DNA of 64,000 bases from Artemisia argyi (Eukaryota > Streptophyta > Magnoliopsida > Asterales > Asteraceae), in assembly GCA_030686995.1 (NCBI GenBank), contig CM060709.1, forward strand, positions 303,381,357 through 303,445,356, given 5' to 3'. Each line of letters starts with the position of its first letter. Position 1 is the stretch's first letter. A program made the translations under genes and the position numbers. Below the pieces are notes generated by a model. It searched no databases and had not been told where the DNA came from. It was given only the letters and a program-made list of their open reading frames with translations. Shown in pieces: positions 37,480-49,731 of this stretch.

Positions 37480-38600
37480 AGTGTTCGGGTGTAGAAGATG
37501 CAGAAGATTAATCCCATTTGTAATATTATCAAAATTAAATTATCAAGAACATATGTAGAGATTTAGGTGACAAGAGAATGGAAATGTCATAAGGCTGACT
37601 TTTGCATTCTTCTTGTATTGGTTTATTTGTATGCATTTTCTTGTCTTTCTTATGTTTGGAGTTTGTTGTCCTATTCGTTTGATGTAATATTAATATGTGG
37701 AAAACTTATAATAGTATTTGAATTCATGACATTTGGTCCAAATATTTTTCGATTGGCAACTTATGCTTCGTTTGTTAATAACCAGCCGCCTTGTTTTCGT
37801 ATGCCCTTTGAAAAACGATATTTGGTGATATTTTTTGCTTTTAGTAGTGCTTATAATTTCATTGTGAACTGCAATGTATAATTTGATAAGATTCTAAGTG
37901 CTTAATCTAGACTTGACTCTTGTGAAGATGATACATTGATTGATACATTTAGTTTGCTGCTTTTGTGTAAGATTTCAAGTTGAGTCATGTGTTTAAATGG
38001 GCTGAGCCCATTTGATTAAAGTTAACCACATCATAGCATTATACTTAAATAGAAGCGACCAAGAACATAGATTAGATTCATTGAGTAATCTTTTGTTTAG
38101 TATCCTATATATCTTTGCATATGCTTCTTAAGATTACATGTCGGGGATTCACATACTCAATATTTCTAAAATCCGTTCAAAAGTTCAAATCAAACTTTGA
38201 ATGAGCCTACATTTTGTTTATGTTGAAAACTTTTGGGCCAATCAAATCACAACATCCCTTGTTGTCCGTTTTGATTTCAAAGTTTTTCTTGCTAAAAAAA
38301 CCACCTAGTATTCTATTTATTTACTTTGGTTGGTAATGTTTGCTTCCATGTGGTTTTGTTCCTGTTCACCGGAATATGAATATTTACTTTTCTTGTCACA
38401 AAAATCACAAACATTTTTGTTCAACAACTGAAAATGTATAGTTACTTTTGAGCAGCTCCTGAAGAGTACAAATTATTTCAAACACAAATGACATTTCAAA
38501 AGAAAACGTCAGAATTGTTTGGGCTAAAATGCATGGCAACATCTATTATTACAAAGACACACGACACACACACATAAGTTGACACGGGCTTAATAAATCA
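37480..38600. other. 3' region between two convergent genes
   Basis: Contains the 3' UTR of the HOTHEAD-like gene (+) and downstream sequence. The part 37480-38055 recurs at 51837-52450. The frame at 37567-37881 lies in the duplicated non-coding part and is not preserved as a protein in the second copy, so it was not called. Confidence 0.6.
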
Positions 38601-38610
38601 TTCGACTACT

Positions 38611-41600
38611 CTATTTGCGAAAAATACTTGGTCCGTAAGTGGACCAGACTATCTTAACGAGTAGAGGAAACTGCAGCAAGGCAAACAAACCCACAGGAAT
38701 GCTTGTTATCATAACAAGTGGAGGTGCAATCCATGTCACTTTATCATGAAGCAAAAGTGCAAGAGTTGCACCAAATGCTATCATGGTAGCCGCTATCGAC
38801 AAGAATAAGGACACAAGTCCAATCGTCAATCTGTTTGGCAAGGTGTAAAGGAAGTCATCTTCTGCATAGCGTGAAGTAAGTATTCCTAAAAACATCAACA
38901 ATGAAGTAGATGAAGAATATAATGCAATAGCGTCTGATATCATAAAAAGCATAAACGCTCTTTCATTTAGGAATATGGGCTTGCCGTCATCTTTGTTTCC
39001 ACCAGGGACCGTGATTGCAGCTGCGAATGTAATTGTCATTACGAGTGCTGCTACAACGGTACATGAAGTTGCCCTGTCTTTCATCCATTTTTGGGCATCT
39101 TTAAGCAAGTATTTATGTTCCTCCTTGAAAACCATCTGAGGGGTTTTTCCACCTCCGTTTTTAGCTACTCTTAGCAGGGGCCCAACAAAAGTCTCAACTT
39201 CCTGCATATAACAATGCATGTTATCTGTTAAGTGGAAAAGCAAACTGCACTACTGACTACAATATAAAACGTCAATGGTTGGGCTTTTATTGCCCCTTAA
39301 AAATCTTTTAAGAGACACAACCGTTGTCACCCTATGTGTAAATGGTATCAGTATAATTACCTTGTACCGTTGAAGTTCACTCTGCAACTCCAAAGCTGGA
39401 CCACCAGTTATGGTACTTAGTCGACAAGATGGGGCCAATTTTGCAGCAATATGTAAAGCATTCTCTTCTCCATTCTCTACTTTACGAGTCTCATTTGCTA
39501 CAAGCACCTTGTGTCCAGACATTTGGTACGTAAGATTGTATACTTGTACTTGACACTCTTCGATGGCCAAATGGAACAATGTATTCCCTTTGAATTCAAA
39601 CGAGAGTAGGCCTGGGTAGGCTAATATGCACTCCTCGATGAGGTCAACAGTCCCATATTCGACTGCTGTAGCTATTGCAGGTCCTAACATCATGCTAGCA
39701 ATGTCCGGATCTCTTTTTCCTTTTATAACTTCACTCATTATTTGGCATAATTTTTTCACAATCGCATTGCTCTGTTCATTTTTTATTTTGATATCTTGAA
39801 TATTCTTGAATGCTGAAGCAACAATGATACACATTACATGATCAAAAAATATTACAAATAACAATAAACAAATTACATTAATAAGTGCTTTAACTTACCC
39901 CATGTTTTGACGTACTCGAATGCTGATTTTAACTTCTTTATCGTACGTGCCATCTTTGAAAATAGATTCGTGGTCTATATATATTATGAGATAGTTAGTT
40001 ATCGTTCAAAAATAAATAAATAAAAAATAGAAACATTAATTAACACATCTTGAAATTGGAATACATGAAATACAATACAGTCATGGGGTGTTTGGCATTG
40101 CTTATTATAACAGTAACTGTCTAAAGTTAAACGGATAACGTTTTCCATGTGCGGGTTTTAGACTCAGATTTACCTGGCCTAAACGGGTATCCCCGTCACC
40201 GTTTAGACCCTTTCCCTGGCCACCCCGCAAATGTATATCTAGTGAGGTTAAAACCCTCGGCCTCTTGTGAGGACATCATGTGCTTTACCACTCGGTCACT
40301 TTGGTGGTGGTTCTATGTATTTCTTTTATGATATAAACAATTTTTAAAACAAGAATATAAAAACTACTACTACTAGTACTTAATAATAGAATAAGCAGTT
40401 TAATTAAACAATCCCAAACACCTTTAAAACAACGTACCACTAAAAGTTCAGCACCTCCTTGCGCGTGTTCAGCTGGAGTTTCAATCCCGGTGGTAAGCAT
40501 CCCTTGCATCAGTCAAAAGAAACACAAAGATTTAAAACATTTAAACTAATCATACTAACATTAGAATATACAATCAAATGCATAATTTATGGAATAGAAT
40601 TAATATATAGATATGCACAGTTAATTTGGTAGTTGATGTGGTTTCACATCCTTCAAGTCTACCGGAGAGCCTCATGTATAATGTATGGATTTAGATGTTG
40701 TTTGGTACAATTCCGGCCAATCTTCTATGGTAGATTTGATTCTTGTTTAGTGCGTGTTTGGTAGTGGACTAAAACAAATACCTTGTTAGCTAGCTAGCTA
40801 AGCTAATTTGGTAAATGGCCATCGGACATGAGTCATGTTATCATAAGAAGAAATATACTCAGTAGAATTAAAAGAGCGTGACTTACATCGATAAATTATA
40901 CCACCGCAAAATCCAAGCCGGTTCCCACTAGGAAAAAATTCTGGTTTGGTAGCTAATGCTTGTAAAGCATTGGTAGCTAATGCTTGCAATTCATCGATTC
41001 CTAATGCATGTAAAGCATTGCATGTTATCCGCTCCTCGTCAGGCAGGATTATTAAGTAAAGTATTGCCAATGCCAAATCTGCATAATAATCAAAGTAAAA
41101 TTTTCTACTAAAGATTTGAGTCAATATATAATGCACACTATAGTTCACTAGTTGCGTAAAGTGAAATTCAAACGCACCAAGTAATCCAGCCTGAATTGCG
41201 GGAATAATGAGATCCACTGTGTCTTCATCTTGAACATCATATTCAGTAAAGACATCATGAAACATATCCCTCCTTCCTTGTTTTGCGGCCAATATGGCTG
41301 GTATATCGCCATCGTTATTCTTAATCCTTGTTATCGTCACTGGCAAACACTGCACCATAAGTTTTGCATCTTTTATATTCCCAACCATAGCCGCATAATG
41401 GAGGGCGCTGTTACCACTTCTGTTCACACCACACCACTGATAAGGAGTAAGGCGCCCCACATTTTTCAACAGTTGCTCGACAAAGTCATTGGACCTATTC
41501 GTTCCCACAGCTATCATTAAAGGCGTCTCCAAACGCTTATTGACCGGCTTGATCATTAGTTCCGGTGTTGCTTCAAAGAGCACGCGCACAACTTCATAAT

Positions 41601-41658
41601 TGTCATTTAATGCAGCTTTGCAAATCGGGTCGTCTGTGTCCGCGTATTCGTAAGTCAT
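38611..41658 (-). CDS. Ankyrin-repeat protein with C-terminal PGG membrane domain (6 exons, 618 aa)
   Basis: Member of the plant ankyrin/PGG group (ITN1- and ACD6-related), membrane proteins in stress and defence signalling. Exons on the - strand: 41658-41178, 41078-40887, 40502-40438, 39974-39899, 39812-39361, 39201-38611; introns are GT-AG and phases sum to 619 codons with stop. Ankyrin repeats are in exon 1 (TPLMIAVGTNRSNDFVEQLL; SALHYAAMVGNIKDAKLMV; IPAILAAKQGRRDMFHDV) and exon 5 (NTLFHLAIEE; ENALHIAAKLA). The PGG domain in exon 6 has RATSCTVVAALVMTITFAAA with PGG at 488-490, then further hydrophobic segments, about four membrane passes in all. Exon 3 is short and its acceptor (GCAAG) weak, so that junction is the least certain. 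Intron 1 is 99 nt and open in frame. Confidence 0.85.
40087..40422. mobile_element. MITE with GGTGTTTGG ends in intron 3 of the ankyrin gene
   Basis: Inverted ends GGTGTTTGGCATTGCTTA and the complement of the right end, GGTGTTTGGGATTGTTTA. The right end lies 15 bp from the donor site of exon 3 (40437). A SINE sits inside it. No clear target duplication was found, so the superfamily is unassigned. Confidence 0.55.
40137..40312 (-). mobile_element. tRNA-derived SINE nested in the intron MITE
   Basis: On the - strand the head has an A-box-like GACCGAGTGGTAAAG (about 40296-40283) and a degenerate B box GAGGGTTTTAACCTC (40257-40243). The body contains motifs also seen at 19495-19620 and 20025-20150 (for example GACTCAGAT and GTGACCG-like). 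It lies between the MITE ends at 40087 and 40422, so it is probably the younger insertion. Confidence 0.65.
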
Positions 41659-42180
41659 TTTTTATAAGTGCCTGTATAGAGTATGAAAAATCACTTAGAA
41701 GACAGGAATTTGAAATTGTATGGATTTCAAATCCAAATGCTTGAATTTCAATCTCATTAGCTATTTGGTTCAGTAAACAAAATTCAGATTTTTGTTTTAG
41801 TAGTATCTTTTAATTATAACAACACATGAACTAAAAAAAACAACACAAAACATAAAGCTTGCATGGCAAATGATATCTTAAAACTGTTTCATGTGAATCT
41901 TAAACAGCTATATGTAAACTAAATACTGTTTTCTGTGTAGTCCAGATTCTGTTTTTGTAAAGTTGTTCACAAACAGCCAGAAAGTTGAGTGAAAAAAGAA
42001 ATGAAAACTTACACAGAAAAATGAACGAGTAGATCTAGAAGTTGAGGAGAAACAAGACTTCAAATTTCGTTGATCAAACTAACATTAAGAAGATGATGAA
42101 GAACATGATATGAAATGATGAGAAGGAAGAACAATGGGGAAGACTAAGAAAGTGATTGACCAAGATGAAAAGGATTGAAG
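41659..42180 (-). other. Probable 5' leader with intron of the ankyrin gene
   Basis: Upstream of the start codon, the - strand sequence CTATACAG forms a good acceptor 13 nt before the ATG. A donor (CTGT followed by GTAAGTTTTC) lies near 42013. This suggests a non-coding first exon at about 42014-42165 and a leader intron of about 340 nt. Confidence 0.4.
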
Positions 42181-42193
42181 AAAAGGAAGGGGA

Positions 42194-42200
42194 ATATATA
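42194..42200 (-). promoter_or_regulatory. Likely TATA box of the ankyrin gene
   Basis: On the - strand GCTATATATTCC reads as a TATA box, with A/G-rich leader sequence 30 bp downstream. It is consistent with a first exon ending near 42014. Confidence 0.45.
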
Positions 42201-42649
42201 GCATAAAGTGTGGGACAGTGGGACTAACTCCTTAATTGTGGTAGGTGAAAGTGCTTGAAATGAGACCGACTCATATTTAAGACATCTATTTGCATCTATG
42301 AAATACAATTATTGAATTATACAATTTCAAAAAAGTCCACATTTTGGCCATGCCCAAAAAAAACAAGCGTTAGTTCACGCCTTCACGACAACAAAAATGG
42401 CAAATTTACATACTTTTTAGTACATGTTTCAAACGAGATGGGCACTGGGGCGTTGTTTGCAACGGGTTGTTTCCAAATATGTTAGATATATGTTTTTCGC
42501 CAATGCAAATAGCATGGTCATTTTTTAAGCATGGGCATAACTAACACACCTGCATCTCTCAAGTATTTCATACATATCACATATAAATAAAATTACAAAG
42601 TGCATAACTTAGCCGATAACACATACAAGATACAACCCAATCACTTTAC

Positions 42650-45600
42650 TATCATATTTCTTTGCACGTAGCAGGTACACTTGCACACAAATAACTATAT
42701 TGTGGTACAATAAAACATGTCCTATACCTGTTGATCAAGCAGATAGTTTCTGTTTCTGTAACATTCTTTCTGGGTGATTTTGATGACAATACAATGTCAT
42801 AGTTATCTGTCATTTTCCTGGAAATAGGATAGAAAGTCATGTTAGACAGGGCATATGCATATGGCTGGATATAATAACATGGGTTTGCAAATGGGTGGAC
42901 TTTCTTGTGTCAATAAGTTTTAGAGGCAGTTGATAAGAGGATCATGGTGCAAATTATTTAACTGATTCGTGTATAATTAGCGCAATGCCATATGTTAGCA
43001 ATATATAAAAATAGGCTATATATAAAATATAGGTATTAGTAACAGGAATGGCTACTGCAATAAAGGTTTTTTTAGAACGTAAGCAGAAAGAGTCGCGCAA
43101 CACATAAAGGTTACTGCATTTTTTTTTATAAACGCTGCAAGTATCATACTTTTTTTGAAATGGTGCAAGTATCATATTTAGAGACTCAAATTTTCTAAAC
43201 ATATTAAATAACAAAAATAAACAACAATAACGATCGCATATGCATTCCAAATAAGGGAAAATAAACGATGACTACAATTAATCATAAACACGATACCTTA
43301 TGAAAAATAATATTCCCAACACAGTCAGACGTAGCAGCTTGGAAAACCAACAATTGACGCCATATGATCCTGAGCTCAAATCTTCCTGCCAAATGAGTGT
43401 TACGATGTCAGCTACGTGTTCGAGCCAGATTAGGTTTTAGTATCGAGTTAAACACTTTGATAAAGATACTAAGCAATCATAACTAACTTGAATACTAACA
43501 TTAAAATTTTCTAAAAACAATAACCTGATCAGAAACGTTGTTGTCCATGAAGGCTGACATAACCTGCTACTAATCTTTTGATTCCGATAGAAACGTTGTT
43601 GTCCATGAAGAGATCCCGTCGCTTATCATTTTTGGTCCACCGATTACCCCGCCAACACACCGCCATTCTTGACTGCAACAACCCGTGTCAGGTTACCCCG
43701 GCAAAGTAACGGTGACACACAAATCTCAACTGCTACTAAACGCAAAAAGAATACCCAAACGCCCCGTTTTGATATCCGAAAGAATCTCCTCATATTTCAC
43801 ACTATCGAAGCAACAGTGATGCTCTTTGTAGATTAATAAAATATGATGTACTCCTTGAAGAACTGCACCCAAGAAGTAAAGTTAAGAATACGGCTTTACT
43901 AATTTATTCAGTGGTATGGGAGAAAACATAACATGATTAATCTCTTTAAACCCTGCTTCTAGTCACACATCAAGAATCAGGTAGTTATTTATTACATCTG
44001 ATTAAAACACATATAAATCTCCATGTCCGAGTATTTCAAATGAATGGTGAAAACATAAATACGCGAAAACTGTAAGATCATGTGATTACCTTTAGTACAT
44101 CGTCATATAAATGTGCTAAAGGATATCTGGTGATTCTGGTCATTGTGAATCTCTTCTCATTGCTCGTTTTCCTGTATGCGAAAAAAATCATTGATAGACA
44201 GTCACAATTATTCATGATCACAAAGATGAAGGCCAAATATTTATTAAAACAAAGTTGACTCACCATCGATAGACTGGGTTGATGTCTGCTTTCCGCTTTA
44301 ATAAGCAACAATCAAAGACAAACCTACAAAAGAAAATCGAGCCTTATTTCTGTATTCCTTGCTGTCCTTTTTCTGCATTCTGATCAAGTCCATTTGTCAG
44401 TGACTATACATAACCACATGATTTATCATACAAAAAATATAAACTAAAACACTATAAGTAAAATAGCTTGAAATCTTTTTGTACTATAATGTATATTACG
44501 TTTTTAGACTATGATGACATAAATCCTTAACTAAGATTAAGTAATCACAATCACTGAGGTAGCATGGTATGTAATTATATAAAGGTTTATGTGTAAACCA
44601 CTATTAGGTCCATAGATAAATCCTTCTCTTTAAAGTGAAGAAAAGTAAAACCGAATCAATGAAGTAACCATCCCAGCCTATTTGTTTGAATATTTGTTGC
44701 ACCTATTCTGAACCTAATCAAACGCCAAACAACTAAATGGACCACATATTAATTAATATCTTAAATTGACAATAAGCATGATTGTGAGACACTAAAGTAG
44801 ATCTTTCTATCATTATGGGCTGTTCTATTTAACTATGACTAAGCATCTAAAGAGTGTTTCAAATGAATCTCCATAAGTTGGTGAAATCCAAAACTTTGAA
44901 TAAAAAACGATATCAAATGTAGCTACATAATCATTTTGATTCTTTAGATTAATAACCTCTAAAACAATACATAAACATTAAAAACATAAGAAAAGAAAAT
45001 ACCTTGACCAATCTGATTTCTCGTTGGATACAGGATTGTATGACCCCCAAGTGAAGGCCTAAGAAAGTTATTTCCCCTCTCGGGCATCTCAACTTTCAAG
45101 CAATGTCACTCCTCTTCAACTTGGTTGTTGTCGCAAGAATCCTCTTGATTGCATTAATTTCCAGTCGGTTGTTCTTGCTCTGTTACGTTTAATAAAAACC
45201 AACATTGGTTACATATAAACTGGCTAACTTTATGACTTTTAGGGTTGAAAAATTAAAATCAAGTCACCTTTAGTGGTCATCGCAGCAAGATGTACCTTTC
45301 AGTAGGCAATATATCCTGGCCAAACAATAGCCACAGTAATCGTGGATATAATAGCAACTGGTGGCTGCAGAGCATGTGATGTACCTGTCACAAACCACTT
45401 TAGGTGTAACTAATGAAAAAAGAGTACTACTAAAGTAGTAAAAGTAAATATTTGGAGTCTAATGTTCCAGAGTTACTCCTTGGAGAAACGGTTGTTCCAA
45501 CATCAATACTTATACTTATGTCTTAAAAAGGCTTGCACGATATCTAAAAAAGTAACAACGATAATAAGAGCAGGCTGAATACGACACGGAGCTGGAAAGC

Positions 45601-46250
45601 ATATACAACCATTAATTAAACATCTTGAAAAAGCTACAATACCACTCATTAATCTCATAAAAAGGTACAATACCATTCATCTAACATTGATTAATTCAAC
45701 ATCTTTTATGTGTTAATAACACAAAACTTAATGAATTTTCATATTTATGTTACTGTTACTGCATCCAAATGCAAAAGATTATATAAGAAACAAAACAACC
45801 ATAAACCCATTCGCATCATGTTCATTAACCATTTTTATAAAGCCTTCCAAAAGATAATCATAAACCATATCGAAAACAGTACATCAAACTATACTTACTA
45901 TTAACCTTACTAAAAAAATGCAATTAACAAAACCCCCAAAGTATGACAATACCCTAATTTCAAAATTGAATTTTTATATATGTATAAACTGTAAAATTGT
46001 TAAACTTGAAAGAAATAAGAGTTAATTTCGGACAAAGATTTTCGTACCTTATTTTTGTGTTTCTCGATTTTGTACTGATTCTCATCTACTTCCTCCGGCT
46101 GTGGATTCGTCTTGGGTTTCTGCAGATCGTGTGGGAAGTAGCAGATTGTCACCGCCCTTCTGTTGAGTATCTGGTGTGAATCACCGGACTCTGGCAGAAC
46201 CTTGTAGAACCGAAAGATTGTAGAACGATCTGGAGAACTCAAGATATGCT
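42650..46250 (-). other. Possible multi-exon transcription unit or decayed gene, function unknown
   Basis: Several - strand blocks have canonical splice borders: a first block from 46242 (ATG) to 46048 with donor AAG/GTACG, 45384-45296, about 45182-45003 (donor CAAG/GTATTT), 44323-44264 (GTAG/GTTT, donor ATG/GTGAGT), 44171-44090 and 42817-42728. The first block encodes 65 codons (TIFRFYKVLPESGDSHQILN and a charged tail). I could not join the blocks into one long frame, and I recognise no family. It may be a non-coding RNA gene, a decayed gene, or captured exons. The duplicated HOTHEAD 3' end starts about 50 bp upstream of the first block. Confidence 0.3.
43532..43610. repeat. 21-bp direct repeat
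   Basis: GAAACGTTGTTGTCCATGAAG occurs at 43532-43552 and 43590-43610, within one of the splice-bordered blocks. Confidence 0.85.
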
Positions 46251-46416
46251 GTGTATACCTTTATTTGTTTTTTGTTGGGCCTTGGTAGCGTTTATATCTT
46301 AAGCGTAAACTCATCTATGAAATATTTGTACCTAGTACATTGTTATTGACATGGATATGGTAATGCAGGTACATGGGAGTGAAGATATTAAGGGACAGAT
46401 TAGGAACATCTGCGGG

Positions 46417-46775
46417 TGATACGTCAAGGGTTGTTAATGAACCAAGGCGTACTACAAGGGTCTCGAAGAAACCCGGGTGGCATAAAGACTTTGTGTTACA
46501 CTAGGATAGTTATCTTTATGTTTATGTTTGATTATGATATGTCAGGTCATGTTAGGATAAGAGTCATTTAGAGTCATTGTTAATCTAGGAGAACTTCTTT
46601 ATGTTTATGTGGGATTATCTTATTGAGTCGTGTATGCTATTTAAGCAACACCATTAATGAAATCAGATTATTATTGAGTCAAAAACATCTGTTCTCTTCT
46701 TCTCAAATTCTTAGGGAGCAAGCACCCGCTAAAAGTGGTGCCAACTATCGATACAAACCAACTCGGGGCGTATCA
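46417..46775 (+). repeat. 5' LTR of the Reina-like element
   Basis: Begins TGATACGTC and ends GGGGCGTATCA. It contains the element promoter and leader by analogy with the family. The same 359-bp sequence, with about ten differences, is the 3' LTR. Confidence 0.92.
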
Positions 46776-46790
46776 ATTGGTGTTTTCATT
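46776..46790 (+). other. Presumed primer-binding site
   Basis: ATTGGTGTTTTCATT directly follows the 5' LTR, the position of the primer-binding site. The tRNA it would match was not identified. Confidence 0.5.
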
Positions 46791-46799
46791 GCTTCGAAC

Positions 46800-48320
46800 A
46801 TGGATGAACAAACTGTGCGAGCATGGCTTAAGGACCAGCAAGATCGAGCTGAAACATTGGCACAACAACAGGCTGCAACGTTTCAACTACAATTTGATGC
46901 CTTGCGTGCTGAATTACAAGCAACATGTGGGTTACTTCAGAATCGTCATGGTGGTGGTGGCGAGCCGGGGATATTATTGCCACGATCAATGCGTTTGGAC
47001 GTTCCTAAATTTACAGGGGATGATCCGGACAGCTGGATTTTCGCAATTACAGAATACTTCACATTACTTAACACACCCGCGGATCAATGTTTGAAAATTG
47101 TGGGTTTTAGCCTCGAAGGTGCTGCTGCGGAGTGGTTTCGTTGGATGTCAAAGAATGGATTGATCACTGATTGGGATCGTTTTGTGGAAAGTGTTAAGAA
47201 CCGTTTTGGGCCTTCCAAATATGAAGATCCACAAGGTGCTTTGTCGAAGCTGTTACAACTTGGTACTGTTGAAGAGTACCAACGGGAGTTTGAAAAACTA
47301 ATGAATAGGGTTACTAATATACCTGAAACATTACTCATCTCTTTTTACATCTATGGGCTTAAACTTCATCTTCAACGCGAACTGCTGGTGTCTAAACCAA
47401 CAACTCTTGGCGACGCGTTTTCATTAGCACGTATTACCGAAGCCCGCTTGGACGACCAGGTAACATCGGTTTCTGTTACGGCAACCAAAGCCGTGATGAG
47501 CTCTGGTGGACAACGCCAGTCGACTCCTCGTTTTGGGGTTCCTTCAACCTCGGTAGGCACTACTAAGCAGGCATTGTTACCGACACCATCACAAAACCAA
47601 CCCACCGTCAATGCTAATTCTAAACCTCTTGCTATTAAGTGGATCTCTCCGGCGGAGCGTCAAGAACGTCTTAGCAAGGGATTGTGCTTTAATTGTGATA
47701 ATAAGTGGGTACGAGGTCACAAGTGTCCAGGAAAGTTTTTATTGCTCATGGCTGATGATGGGGTTGACGCGGAGATCGAGGATGACACAAGCACGACCGA
47801 TGTTGTGGAAAGTGGCGACATATCAATCTTAAATTCTCTTGTCGGGCAAGGGAGCCCTCGTGCTCTCCAGCTCTGGGGCTCGATTGGGACAGGTAATGTG
47901 CATGTTTTAATTGATAATGGTAGTACCCATAATTTTGTTAGGTCCGATATCGTGGAACAAATGCGGTTACCGGTTCAAGCAACCAAAGCTTTCAAGGTCT
48001 ATATTGGGAGTGGTGAAACATTACTGTGTGAGAATATTTGTACACAGGTTTCGTTAAGTATGCAAGGATTGGCAGTGGAAGTTGATTTATATGTTCTTCC
48101 AATGAAAGGTCTTGATGTGGTTTTGGGAATACAGTGGTTGCAGAAACTCGGCAAAGTAACGCATGATTATGCGCACCAAACCATGGAATTTACGCTTGCT
48201 AATACTACCTATACCTTAAAGGGTGACGAGTCATTACGCAGAAGCGAATTAATCTCCATCATATGCATGCATTACTCGAAACCGACGAGGTCTATGGTGT
48301 TTATGAATTACACTCTTTGA
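46800..48320 (+). pseudogene. gag and protease of the Reina-like element
   Basis: The start at 46800 (MDEQTVRAWLKDQQDRAE) is chosen over an earlier in-frame ATG that lies within the LTR. Gag runs through a capsid-like domain (PKFTGDDPDSWIFAITEYF) to a zinc knuckle (CFNCDNKWVRGHKC, about 47685-47730). The retropepsin follows with IDNGSTHNF (about 47910-47940) and a VVLGIQWL block. The frame leaves the conserved path near 48255 and stops at 48320; the polyprotein continues in another frame, so there is a frameshift. Confidence 0.85.
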
Positions 48321-48506
48321 CGAGGGATGTGGATGGGCATGACAACCCACTTGTGGATACGAACTCAACACCGCCTGAGATCGAGTTACTCTTGGACAAA
48401 TTTGGTTCCTTAATTCAGGTACCTACTACCTTACCTCCTCATCGTAGAGTAGATCACCAAATCCATTTGCTGCCTAATACCAAACCCGTTAATGTTCGGC
48501 CGTATC
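48263..48506 (+). pseudogene. Protease-RT linker of the pol region
   Basis: In a different frame from gag-protease. Encodes DEVYGVYELHSL, then IHLLPNTKPVNVRPY, the conserved approach to the reverse transcriptase. It is cut at 48506 by the hAT MITE. Confidence 0.8.
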
Positions 48507-48731
48507 CAGTGGCGAAGCTTGGATTTTGTAAGTGGGGGGTCGGGATCTAAATTTTTTTTTTCCTAAGGCTATATTTCAGGTATACCGAAATTTTTGGGGG
48601 GTCAAAACTGAATATACCGAAATTTTTCTACACGAAAACTATATACCCCCTACATCGCAAACAAAATTTCGGGGGGTCGGGCGCCCCCCCCCCCCCCCCC
48701 CCCCCCCGGCCCCTATGAAGCTTCGCCCCTG
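48507..48731. mobile_element. hAT MITE inserted in the retrotransposon, 225 bp
   Basis: Inverted ends CAGTGGCGAAGCTT and the complement of AAGCTTCGCCCCTG, with GCCGTATC duplicated on both sides (48499-48506 and 48732-48739). It carries a run of about 24 C (48686-48707). It separates the linker from the reverse transcriptase. The net insertion, 233 bp with the duplication, shifts the reading frame. Confidence 0.92.
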
Positions 48732-48739
48732 GCCGTATC

Positions 48740-49731
48740 GCTGCCCTCACTATCAGAAAGGTGAGATGGAAAAACTAGTTAAGGAAATGTTGGAGCAAGG
48801 AATTATACGGTTTAGTCAAAGTCCTTTCTCGTCTCCTATTTTACTGGTTAAAAAGAAAGATGGGAGTTATCGTTTTTGTGTGGACTACCGTGCGCTCAAT
48901 GAGGCCACAGTTAAGGATAAGTTTCCCATCCCGACGGCCGATGAGTTGTTTGACGAACTTGGGGGGGGGGGGGCGACTATTTTTACTAAGTTAGATCTAC
49001 GAGCTGGATATCATCAAATAAGAGTTCATGAACGCGACATTTACAAAACAGCTTTCCGTACTCATGATGGACACTACGAATTTTTGGTTATGCCATTCGG
49101 GCTCACCAACGCTCCTTTTACTTTCCAAGCCACTATGAACCGTTTGTTTTCACCCTACTTACGTAAATTTGTGATCGTTTTTTTTGACGATATCTTAGTT
49201 TATAGTACATCACTTACAGCTCATTTAGAGCATTTGGAATGTGTTTTGTCTTGTTTACAGGAGAATCAATTTTATGTTAAACGATCTAAGTGTGTATTTG
49301 GGGCTCCAACATTGGAATATCTTGGTCACATAATCTCAGGGCGTGGCGTGGAGGTGGATTCAAAAAAAGTGGCAGCCATTCGTGATTGGCCAGTACCTAA
49401 GACACAATGGCAGGTACGTGGTTTCCTTGGGTTAGCCGGGTATTATCGGCATTTTATAAAGGGCTACGCTACTGTTGCTGCCCCGTTGACTGATTTGTTG
49501 CGCAAAGATGGGTTTCAATGGGGCGAACCAGAAACAACATCCTTTAAAGCTCTCAAGTTGTATTTATCCACTACCCCGGTGTTAAGTTTGCCCGACTTTA
49601 CGCAAACCTTTGTTGTTGAGACCGATGCGGCGGATGAAAGCATCGGTGCAGTATTGCTACAAAATGGTCGACCCATTTGTTACTTTAGTCGGCGGTTAGG
49701 TCCACGCATGCGAGCCGCGGCAACTTACTAG
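48740..49731 (+). pseudogene. Reverse transcriptase and start of RNase H
   Basis: Motifs in order: [46 protein letters not shown] (the catalytic aspartates), [10 protein letters not shown], then the RNase H start [15 protein letters not shown] run at 48960-48971 adds extra glycines before the FTKLDL motif. The frame ends at a TAG (49729-49731) where the conserved residue is glutamate, a single nonsense change. Downstream sequence is in the same frame. Confidence 0.9.

Noticed and set aside
37567..37881. 104-codon frame downstream of the HOTHEAD-like gene
   Set aside because: Lies in the 3' flank; the duplicate copy at 51930-52250 has frame-disrupting indels and there is no recognisable domain.
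46623..46799. Upstream in-frame start for gag
   Set aside because: The ATG at 46623 lies within the 5' LTR; the start after the primer-binding site at 46800 fits gag proteins better.
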